Shown here piece after piece: positions 5,225-9,426 of a stretch of 9,426 nt of DNA (the stretch's first letter is position 1; each line of letters starts with the position of its first letter). The position numbers and the translations under genes were made by a program. The stretch is from assembly GCA_964546355.1 (NCBI GenBank), contig CAZJJM010000022.1, forward strand, positions 1 to 9,426, read 5' to 3'. This DNA is from JADLDV01 sp964546355. Its GTDB lineage: Bacteria; Patescibacteriota; Minisyncoccia; Phycocordibacterales; UBA9973. The notes below the pieces were generated by a model that saw only the letters and a list, made by a program, of their open reading frames with translations, was not told the origin of the DNA and did no database searches.

Positions 5225-5519
5225 ATCTCCCGTGAGTAAGATCACCAACCTCTTGTATAATTTCCCTAAATCTCACTTCATCAAATTCTCCATTTTTAAA
5301 TTCCTCAATGAGTGAATTATATCTATCACACATACCTGGAAATTCACGCTCTATTTCTTCGTACGTTTTTTCTGTATACATTTCAAGTGTTTTAAAATCG
5401 TATTCAGGCAAACGTATTTTTGATTCTTCTGCAGTAAAAAACTGAAATTGACTGACTTGATTATTTGCGTCTACTATCAAATTTTTAATAGAATTATTGT
5501 TTTCTGGTCCTTTTTCCAT
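5223..5519 (-). CDS. Small acidic protein of unknown function
   Basis: The frame is 98 residues from MEKGPENNNS. I prefer this start over an ATG 24 bases upstream (5543), because the longer form would overlap the thioredoxin-like gene by 19 bases. In addition, AGAGGAA, one of the few Shine-Dalgarno-like sequences in the window, lies about 9 bases before the ATG at 5519. The protein is soluble, acidic and probably helical in its C-terminal half (YTEKTYEEIEREF and DEVRFREIIQEVG), with a single Cys. I do not recognise a family. The start is five bases after the stop of the CPHC protein, so the two are almost certainly co-transcribed and perhaps translationally coupled. It could be a partner or substrate of that protein (inference). 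Confidence 0.7.
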   Translation of the reverse strand: MEKGPENNNSIKNLIVDANNQVSQFQFFTAEESKIRLPEYDFKTLEMYTEKTYEEIEREFPGMCDRYNSLIEEFKNGEFDEVRFREIIQEVGDLTHGR

Positions 5520-5524
5520 ATGAG

Positions 5525-5785
5525 TTATTCCTCTGTTGCCCAAGCAGTAAGTTCTTCTTTTGTTACTTCACCACAAAGCCATTTATCATTATCGGTATTG
5601 TAGAAAAATGGCACACCGCCACACAACTCCTTGTCACACTCAAGCATTCGAGCTTCATTTTCTTTGTTGTGCCAGACTTCGACACGTTCAATGACGACAT
5701 TGTGTTCTTTTTCTATTTCATCAGTAAGTACTCGCATACGCTGACAGTGTGGACATTCTTCTCCATAAAATTCAAGTAGTGCCAT
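5525..5785 (-). CDS. Thioredoxin/glutaredoxin-like protein with CPHC motif
   Basis: This 86-residue cytoplasmic protein has a thioredoxin-fold pattern: beta strand ALLEFYG (2-8), the redox motif CPHC (11-14), helix, a strand around VVIERVEVW, and a cis-Pro loop GGVPFF (56-61). The C-terminal helix is TKEELTAWA. The length matches glutaredoxin/NrdH-like domains rather than full thioredoxins, and the CPHC dipeptide is more like DsbA-type centres. Three extra cysteines (C50, C55, C71) are unusual for such a small redox protein and could bind metal or form further disulfides. It is first in a two-gene operon with the 98-aa orphan, downstream of rpsT but separated by a terminator. Its substrate is unknown; MsrA in the same window is one thinkable client. 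Confidence 0.87.
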   Translation of the reverse strand: MALLEFYGEECPHCQRMRVLTDEIEKEHNVVIERVEVWHNKENEARMLECDKELCGGVPFFYNTDNDKWLCGEVTKEELTAWATEE

Positions 5786-5825
5786 AAATATTATTTGAAA
5801 TTAGTTATATATAAAAAGTATAACA

Positions 5826-5854
5826 AAAAACACTCGCATGGTGCGAGTGTTTTT
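5826..5854 (-). terminator. Terminator of rpsT
   Basis: Arms 5826-5838 and 5842-5854 (CACTCGCA/TGCGAGTG plus five A and five T) enclose a 3-base loop. The stem begins one base after the rpsT stop on the minus strand and is followed by a T-run. Confidence 0.9.
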
Positions 5855-5855
5855 A

Positions 5856-6107
5856 CTATTTTGATGCGCGTGAGAGACGAGCTTTCTTGCGAGATGCAGT
5901 GTTTTTCTTGATAACACCTGTTTTTGCGGCTTTATCAATAGCACTGTATGCTTTTGCAAGAGACTTCTTTGCACTAGCTTTGTCTGTCTTTGCGAGCTTT
6001 TCTACTTCTTTGATTGTTTCTTTGAGAGCTTTTTTGCGACGATCGTTGACGAGTTTCTTTTTCTCAGACCCACGAAGTGCTTTTTTTGCTGATTGTGTAA
6101 TTGGCAT
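5856..6107 (-). CDS. rpsT: 30S ribosomal protein S20
   Basis: This 83-residue, strongly basic helical protein starts MPITQSAKKALR, with the S20 N-terminal pattern (SAKKALR..EKK...N...K) and ends with the conserved KKNTASRKKARLSR segment that contacts 16S rRNA. S20 binds the 5' domain of 16S rRNA and is needed for efficient assembly of the small subunit. Its length is that of typical bacterial S20. It is monocistronic with a strong terminator directly after the stop. No Shine-Dalgarno sequence precedes the ATG. The upstream region holds a weak TTGTGT-N17-TGCAAT candidate promoter, and the 153-bp spacer to the divergent ruvA shows nothing else I can support. Confidence 0.95.
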   Translation of the reverse strand: MPITQSAKKALRGSEKKKLVNDRRKKALKETIKEVEKLAKTDKASAKKSLAKAYSAIDKAAKTGVIKKNTASRKKARLSRASK

Positions 6108-6223
6108 GTCTAAATTTGAATGTGATTATTTATTGCACAAACCCTATGCCCGAGACACAAACATAAGACTTGAATACATACACTATACTACAGATATATC
6201 TTTTATGCAATAAAGAAAAGGTT

Positions 6224-6253
6224 TTCAAAAGGTGTCGTATTTCATGATATACT
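6224..6253 (+). promoter_or_regulatory. Candidate promoter of ruvA
   Basis: TATACT (6248-6253, five of six) has a weak TTCAAA (6224-6229) 18 bp upstream. The -10 ends seven bases before the ATG at 6261, so the transcript would start at or next to the start codon. Confidence 0.45.
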
Positions 6254-6260
6254 TGAAGAA

Positions 6261-6836
6261 ATGATCAAACAACTCACTGGCACCATTGCGTATATTTCTG
6301 ATAAATACACCATTATCGATGTTCATGGAGTCGGATACCAGGTATTCTGCCCTGCCGAAACAATTACCGGACTAACAGAAGGTGCGACATATAGACTCTG
6401 GACATATATGGCCGTTCGAGAAGATGCGCTTGAACTCTTCGGATTCTTAGAATCTGATACCCTTCGCATGTTTGAACTATTAATCACTATTTCTGGAATT
6501 GGTCCACGAGGAGCACTTGCCATACTCAATGTAGGTTCTGTCGACATGCTCGAGAGCGCAATCGCGTCTGGTGACACTGCATTCCTCACCAAGATTTCTG
6601 GTATTGGTCGCAAAACTGCCGAAAAGATTGTGCTTGAACTCCGCGACAAGATCACCGCACTCGGAAGAAGTACCGATGGCGTAGGGCATGCTGGTGAACT
6701 CGATACCATGGAAGCACTCAAAGCACTCGGATATACTGCGCAAGAAATCCGTGACACACTCAAAGATATTGATCCGTCTATTACTGATACAAGTGATAAG
6801 ATTCGTGAGGCATTGAAACGATTGGGTGGAAAATAA
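6261..6836 (+). CDS. ruvA: Holliday junction branch migration protein RuvA
   Basis: This 191-residue protein has the three RuvA domains. The N-terminal OB fold (about 1-62) starts MIKQLTGTIAYISDKYTIIDVHGVGYQV. Two helix-hairpin-helix motifs are centred on ISGIGPRGALAIL (77-89) and KISGIGRKTAEKIV (111-124), which bind junction DNA. A flexible linker (about 135-147) precedes the C-terminal RuvB-binding domain (148-191, with ALKALGY and IREALKRLG). RuvA tetramers recognise Holliday junctions and load the RuvB helicase during recombination repair. Neither ruvB nor ruvC is adjacent. Length and motifs indicate an intact protein. It ends 33 bp from the convergent kinase-like gene, with a palindrome between them. 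Confidence 0.97.
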   Translation: MIKQLTGTIAYISDKYTIIDVHGVGYQVFCPAETITGLTEGATYRLWTYMAVREDALELFGFLESDTLRMFELLITISGIGPRGALAILNVGSVDMLESAIASGDTAFLTKISGIGRKTAEKIVLELRDKITALGRSTDGVGHAGELDTMEALKALGYTAQEIRDTLKDIDPSITDTSDKIREALKRLGGK

Positions 6837-6837
6837 A

Positions 6838-6863
6838 AAAGCGTCACAATATTGTGACGCTTT
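6838..6863. terminator. Terminator between ruvA and the kinase-like gene
   Basis: This is a 26-bp perfect palindrome (6838-6850 with 6851-6863; core GCGTCACAAT/ATTGTGACGC). On the minus strand it is followed by a good T-run. On the plus strand only TTT follows before CACC, so termination of ruvA may be weaker. Confidence 0.8.
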
Positions 6864-6869
6864 CACCTC

Positions 6870-7520
6870 TTATACAACAAGAGCGTGATTTGATAAAATA
6901 GTATCCATTATCTTTTCAAGATCATCTATCAAATTAAGATTGTTTCGATTGTTTTGAAAAACAATGTCTGCCATACTTATACATTCGCTTATACATGGAG
7001 CATTTGCTACACCAGACTGTTCTTCCTGCATATCACGATTATGGAAAAAGTCAGGATTTTTTTGTCCAGATTCAGTGCTCGTATTTCTTTCCAAAAAACC
7101 TGCAAATCTATCTTCGTCTGATGCTTCAATAGCAAGAAGTATGACATTGAACTCATCAGACATATTTTTCCAAATGGGAATAAGATGAGGATGCCATATT
7201 GAATCAATGATATGAACGGGTGATTTACTACCCCTTATGTATCCAACATGTTTTGAATTTATCAAAGGTAAGCCGTTTTGTTTATCATGATTAATAGTCA
7301 GCAATTGACCTACCAATCTAATATTGGCAGAATCTTCTTTAACAGGATATACATGTCCTAATTCAGCATTTATACAAGTAATAAAAGTGCTTATAAGATC
7401 TCTTGCGGAATGAATTTGACAAGGAATGCTTCTTTTGAAACAACTTTTCTGCATTAATTTAGAAAGAAACCCTTTCCCAGCATAGTGTTTTGCTGTTAAT
7501 AAAATTATTGTTTTTTTCAT
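6870..7520 (-). CDS. P-loop kinase-like protein (nucleotide or CoA-kinase-like fold), function unknown
   Basis: This 216-residue cytoplasmic protein begins with a strand (KTIILLTA) and a P-loop-like AKHYAGKGFLSK (10-21), ending in GKG plus a later Ser rather than the usual GK[ST]. It continues with HIIDSIWHPHLIPIWK (103-118), a strand VILLAIEAS (126-134), R138 and R145, and NRDMQEEQ (161-168) followed by a strand MADIVFQNN (183-191). This order resembles dephospho-CoA kinase and NMP/dNMP kinases, where an Arg-rich lid is followed by RD..E and ADIVI.N. The imperfect Walker A makes the substrate, and even catalysis, uncertain. A perfect consensus promoter drives it, and a TAAATAAATAG motif precedes the ATG. 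It is divergent from mutM. Confidence 0.8.
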   Translation of the reverse strand: MKKTIILLTAKHYAGKGFLSKLMQKSCFKRSIPCQIHSARDLISTFITCINAELGHVYPVKEDSANIRLVGQLLTINHDKQNGLPLINSKHVGYIRGSKSPVHIIDSIWHPHLIPIWKNMSDEFNVILLAIEASDEDRFAGFLERNTSTESGQKNPDFFHNRDMQEEQSGVANAPCISECISMADIVFQNNRNNLNLIDDLEKIMDTILSNHALVV

Positions 7521-7523
7521 GTG

Positions 7524-7534
7524 CTATTTATTTA
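7524..7534 (-). promoter_or_regulatory. A/T-rich leader motif before the kinase-like gene
   Basis: On the minus strand TAAATAAATAG ends three bases before the ATG at 7520. It is identical in sequence and spacing to the motif before the desaturase gene, and no Shine-Dalgarno sequence is present. Confidence 0.4.
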
Positions 7535-7549
7535 GTTTTTACTGGTTAT

Positions 7550-7578
7550 ATTATATATAATATATACATATTTGTCAA
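7550..7578 (-). promoter_or_regulatory. Perfect sigma70 consensus promoter for the kinase-like gene
   Basis: On the minus strand TTGACA (7578-7573) and TATAAT (7555-7550) are both exact consensus hexamers with the ideal 17-bp spacer, which is nearly all A/T. The predicted start is near 7543, about 23 bases before the ATG at 7520. Confidence 0.85.
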
Positions 7579-7600
7579 CTATAATAAAACCATATACACT
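7572..7600 (+). promoter_or_regulatory. Candidate mutM promoter overlapping the divergent promoter
   Basis: TTGTCA (7572-7577, five of six) and TACACT (7595-7600, four of six) are 17 bp apart. The -35 uses the same bases as the opposite-strand TTGACA. The -10 ends six bases before the mutM ATG, predicting a leaderless start. A second possible -10, TATAAT at 7580-7585, has no good -35. Confidence 0.45.
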
Positions 7601-7606
7601 ACCTCT

Positions 7607-8548
7607 ATGCCTGAACTCCCAGAAGTCCAAACCACCGTCACTGGTCTCAAAAAAGTCCTAGTAAAAAGAACCATCACTAATGTATGGACTGACTTGGCGA
7701 TCAAAGATCAGAAAATAAAACAATTCAAAGAAACAATAAAAGATGTGGATTTTTTCTCTTCTTTTAAAAAAGAAGTTGTGGGCGCAAAAGTAATCTCAGT
7801 CGAACGTCGAGCAAAAAATATTCTCATTAATCTCGACACAGGAAAAACAATTCTCATTCACTTGAAAATGACTGGTCACCTACTCTATGGCACATATGAA
7901 TATGGTAAAAGAGAAAATACTTGGATAGTGAGTGCTCAAGAAAAAAATACTGCACTTCGAGATCCGTTCAACAGATTTATTCACGTTGTCTTTACGCTCG
8001 ATAACGGCAAAAATCTCGCATTTTGTGATGCAAGAAAATTTGGAAAAGTAACTCTGTTATCTACACAAGATACGCACACAACAAAACATCTAGAAAACAT
8101 CGGCCCAGAACCACTCGATGATACTTTTACAAAAGAAGTGATGATGGAAAGATTATTGAAAAAACCAAGTGGTAAAATAAAACAAGTACTCATGGATCAA
8201 AGTATCATCGCAGGTATTGGTAATATTTATTCCGATGAAATTCTGTGGCTTGTCGGACTTCATCCAGAAGAACGTATCAAAAATATTCCTCAAAAATACT
8301 TTTCCTTAATATATAAAGCGATGAGAGAAGTACTTTCAAAAGGGATAGATTTTGGTGGTGACTCTACCAGCGATTATCGAAATATCCACGGAAAACCTGG
8401 AACATTCCAACACGCACACAATGCATATAGACGTACAGGCAAACCATGTAGTAAACGTGGATGTACAGGCACTATCGCCCGAATGATGGTCGGGAGCAGA
8501 AGTGCACATTATTGTGCTTCACACCAAAAGCGATTAGAAGTATACTAA
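7607..8548 (+). CDS. mutM: Formamidopyrimidine-DNA glycosylase (Fpg/MutM)
   Basis: This 313-residue base-excision repair enzyme removes oxidised purines such as 8-oxoguanine and cleaves the abasic site. The start is fixed at 7607, because the mature N-terminus must be the catalytic Pro of MPELPEVQT (Pro2, Glu3); the frame is open upstream to 7490, but that extension would bury it. Other marks are the catalytic Lys in RRAKNILI (Lys70), DARKFG (141-146), the helix-two-turn-helix MDQSIIAGIGNIYSDEILW (196-214) and a C-terminal zinc finger. Lys70 sits about 13 residues later than usual, owing to an insertion near 31-55. The finger is C281-x4-C286-x16-C303-x2-H306, not the usual four-cysteine C-x2-C form, while GSRS (296-299) keeps the lesion-contacting Arg. 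It heads a small operon with two tiny membrane proteins. Confidence 0.96.
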   Translation: MPELPEVQTTVTGLKKVLVKRTITNVWTDLAIKDQKIKQFKETIKDVDFFSSFKKEVVGAKVISVERRAKNILINLDTGKTILIHLKMTGHLLYGTYEYGKRENTWIVSAQEKNTALRDPFNRFIHVVFTLDNGKNLAFCDARKFGKVTLLSTQDTHTTKHLENIGPEPLDDTFTKEVMMERLLKKPSGKIKQVLMDQSIIAGIGNIYSDEILWLVGLHPEERIKNIPQKYFSLIYKAMREVLSKGIDFGGDSTSDYRNIHGKPGTFQHAHNAYRRTGKPCSKRGCTGTIARMMVGSRSAHYCASHQKRLEVY

Positions 8549-8552
8549 AGGC

Positions 8553-8630
8553 ATGGAAACACTCAAAGATTTAAAATGGTTTCTCGTCGTATTACTCATA
8601 TTGGCAATATTCGCACTCGCGGCAAGATAA
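8553..8630 (+). CDS. 25-aa single-TM micropeptide
   Basis: ATG at 8553 opens 25 codons ending TAA at 8630. The peptide starts METLKDLKW and continues as one hydrophobic helix (about 9-24), closing with Arg. It begins four bases after the mutM stop, with a short AAAGG just ahead of the ATG, and ends six bases before the next small membrane gene. This tight spacing is the main evidence that it is translated. The function is unknown; it may be a small membrane anchor or regulator. Random occurrence cannot be excluded for so short a frame. Confidence 0.5.
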   Translation: METLKDLKWFLVVLLILAIFALAAR

Positions 8631-8636
8631 TATCAT

Positions 8637-8834
8637 ATGTTCAAAGCACCCAAAGATGCACATGAGGAAATCACCTGGCTTATTATCATCCTTATCATTT
8701 TTTGGATTGTCTGGTATTTTACCGGAGGCCCAGAACGTGCAGAAAAAGCAAAACCATTTCTCAATCCACCAGCACCATTAGATAACGGTTCAGAATATGA
8801 TGCAGTTCGTGGCGTGAAAGATATTATTGATTAG
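8637..8834 (+). CDS. Small single-TM membrane protein of unknown function
   Basis: This 65-residue protein has a charged N-terminus (MFKAPKDAHEEI), one aromatic-rich TM helix (about 13-29, IIILIIFWIVWYF), and a polar Pro-rich tail that is probably soluble (PFLNPPAPLDNGSEYDAVRG). A positive cluster (ERAEKAKP) follows the helix. I do not recognise a family. It sits six bases after the 25-aa frame and lies in a probable mutM operon. Its TAG stop overlaps the TAA stop of the convergent methyltransferase gene by sharing the four bases 8831-8834, with no terminator hairpin visible between the two genes. Confidence 0.72.
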   Translation: MFKAPKDAHEEITWLIIILIIFWIVWYFTGGPERAEKAKPFLNPPAPLDNGSEYDAVRGVKDIID

Positions 8835-9310
8835 ATATTCAATAATCGAAACAAAGCGATTCCTCCCGCAACAGATACGTTCAGGGATTCTTTATTCCCT
8901 TTCATAGGAATTTCAGCAATGACATCAGCGCACGTGAGTGCTTTTTTGGAAACACCAGTGACCTCATTGCCAACAATAAGTGCCATAGAATCTTTCACTT
9001 TTACTTTTTTATAATCAACTGATTCAGGTGATTGCTCAAGAGCAACAACACTGACACCTGATTTTTGTAATTTTTTAATAAGCGGGGTGATTGTTTTAAC
9101 ATGTGTCCAAGGGATAGTATCTTCTGCTCCAAGTGCGGTCTTTGCGATATCACTTCGTTTACGATTGAACTTATCGATCGGTGTCGGTGTACACCCAACA
9201 AGATATATATGAGTCACACCTGCTGCATCTGCGGTACGAAAAAATGAGCCCACGTTGTGTGTACTTCTAATATCTTCTAGAATAAGAATGGTTTCTTTTT
9301 TATGAGCCAT
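8831..9310 (-). CDS. SpoU/TrmH-family RNA 2'-O-ribose methyltransferase
   Basis: This 159-residue SPOUT-fold (trefoil-knot) enzyme transfers a methyl group from S-adenosylmethionine to ribose 2'-OH in tRNA or rRNA. All three family motifs are present: motif 1 EDIRSTHNVGSFFRTADAAG (12-31; Asn19 and catalytic-type Arg25), motif 2 LIVGNEVTGVS (111-121; Glu116), and motif 3 IPMKGNKESLNVSVAGGIALF (134-154; Ser142, Asn144). It lacks the N-terminal substrate-binding extension of RlmB-type enzymes, so it is the minimal catalytic domain; whether it acts like TrmH, TrmL or another member cannot be decided. It is divergent from tRNA-Lys across 56 bp and convergent with the small membrane protein, the stops overlapping. 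Confidence 0.93.
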   Translation of the reverse strand: MAHKKETILILEDIRSTHNVGSFFRTADAAGVTHIYLVGCTPTPIDKFNRKRSDIAKTALGAEDTIPWTHVKTITPLIKKLQKSGVSVVALEQSPESVDYKKVKVKDSMALIVGNEVTGVSKKALTCADVIAEIPMKGNKESLNVSVAGGIALFRLLNI

Positions 9311-9325
9311 ACGGTTGATTTTTCA

Positions 9326-9354
9326 ACTATACTATGGTATCGTTTTTTAGTAAA
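9326..9354 (-). promoter_or_regulatory. Candidate promoter of the SpoU methyltransferase gene
   Basis: On the minus strand TTTACT (9354-9349) and TATAGT (9331-9326, five of six) are separated by 17 bp. A short hairpin GTTGA-TTTT-TCAAC (9314-9327) lies between the -10 and the ATG at 9310. On the plus strand TATACT (9328-9333) is a possible -10 for tRNA-Lys. Confidence 0.4.
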
Positions 9355-9366
9355 CACATTACAGAT

Positions 9367-9426
9367 GCGCTCGTAGCTCAGTCGGTAGAGCAGCTCCCTT
9401 TTAAGGAGATGGTCGAAGGTTCGATT
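9367..9426 (+). tRNA. tRNA-Lys, anticodon TTT (partial, cut by window end)
   Basis: The 5' acceptor GCGCTCG is followed by TA, a D arm GCTC/GAGC with the GG pair in the loop, anticodon stem GCTCC/GGAGA and loop CTTTTAA, a TGGTC-type variable loop and the start of the T arm (TTCGATT). The anticodon is UUU and the loop is identical to that of the classical E. coli tRNA-Lys. The window ends inside the T loop, so the 3' acceptor strand is not visible. The outermost anticodon-stem pair is G·A. Confidence 0.93.

Noticed and set aside
5520..5543. Upstream start (ATG at 5543) for the small acidic protein
   Set aside because: It would overlap the thioredoxin-like gene by 19 bases, whereas the ATG at 5519 has a Shine-Dalgarno-like AGAGGAA at good spacing.
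5887..6213. Plus-strand open frame opposite rpsT
   Set aside because: It is an antisense reading of lysine-rich S20 codons that yields Phe/Ser/Ala-rich sequence; S20 on the other strand is certain.
6323..6866. Minus-strand open frames opposite ruvA
   Set aside because: They are Ser/Val/Ile-rich shadows of a clearly identified gene, with no domain or operon support.
7490..7606. Upstream extension of the mutM reading frame by 39 codons, giving a hydrophobic N-terminus
   Set aside because: Fpg needs Pro directly after the start Met as nucleophile, so translation must begin at MPELPEV (7607). The extension overlaps the divergent gene and both promoters.
1..9426. CRISPR array, insertion sequence, transposase or phage genes
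   Set aside because: No regularly spaced repeats, terminal inverted repeats with a transposase frame, or phage-type proteins are visible anywhere in the window.

Overview
The window looks like a chromosomal segment of a small-genome, AT-rich bacterium, most probably of the Candidate Phyla Radiation (Patescibacteria, Parcubacteria-like). The reasons are short, tightly packed genes, many very small membrane proteins, A/T-rich leaders with almost no Shine-Dalgarno motifs, and an ordinary bacterial core (ribosomal protein S20, RuvA, MutM, a SpoU methyltransferase) mixed with orphan genes. TGA serves as a stop (desaturase, position 3255 on the minus strand), so a TGA=Gly code is unlikely. The lineage is an inference; there is no rRNA here to prove it. 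No mobile element, phage gene or CRISPR array is visible.

Layout. 1-196 (-): N-terminal part of a membrane protein running off the window. 244-699 (-): conserved 151-aa protein of unknown function. 738-1226 (+): MsrA methionine sulfoxide reductase. 1271-1975 (+): membrane-anchored YceI-like lipocalin-fold protein. 2010-2330 (-): TfoX N-terminal-domain protein. 2402-2755 (+): membrane-anchored DUF305 protein with a Met/His-rich stretch. 2801-3169 (-): DoxX-family membrane protein. 3253-4326 (-): front-end-type fatty acid desaturase with three complete His boxes. 4423-4878 (+): two-TM protein of unknown function. 4920-4991 (+): tRNA-Arg with anticodon GCG. 5029-5172: GC-rich, hairpin-dense, non-coding element with tRNA-like fragments. 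5223-5519 and 5525-5785 (-): a small acidic orphan behind a CPHC thioredoxin-like protein. 5856-6107 (-): rpsT. 6261-6836 (+): ruvA. 6870-7520 (-): P-loop kinase-like orphan. 7607-8548 (+): mutM, followed by two tiny single-TM proteins (8553-8630, 8637-8834). 8831-9310 (-): SpoU/TrmH RNA methyltransferase. 9367-9426 (+): start of tRNA-Lys(UUU).

Functionally the first half leans toward envelope and redox maintenance: MsrA repairs oxidised methionine, YceI/DUF305/DoxX are envelope proteins often seen around redox or metal stress, the desaturase alters membrane acyl chains, and the CPHC protein is a thiol oxidoreductase candidate. The second half is information processing: S20, RuvA, MutM, an RNA 2'-O-methyltransferase and two tRNAs. 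Most genes are single transcription units in alternating orientation.

Two regulatory themes stand out. Convergent genes are separated by long, nearly perfect inverted repeats that act as bidirectional terminators and can include the stop codons. Several start codons lie only a few bases after a -10 box, suggesting leaderless or near-leaderless mRNAs. The least explained piece is the structured element at 5029-5172 between two bidirectional terminators.
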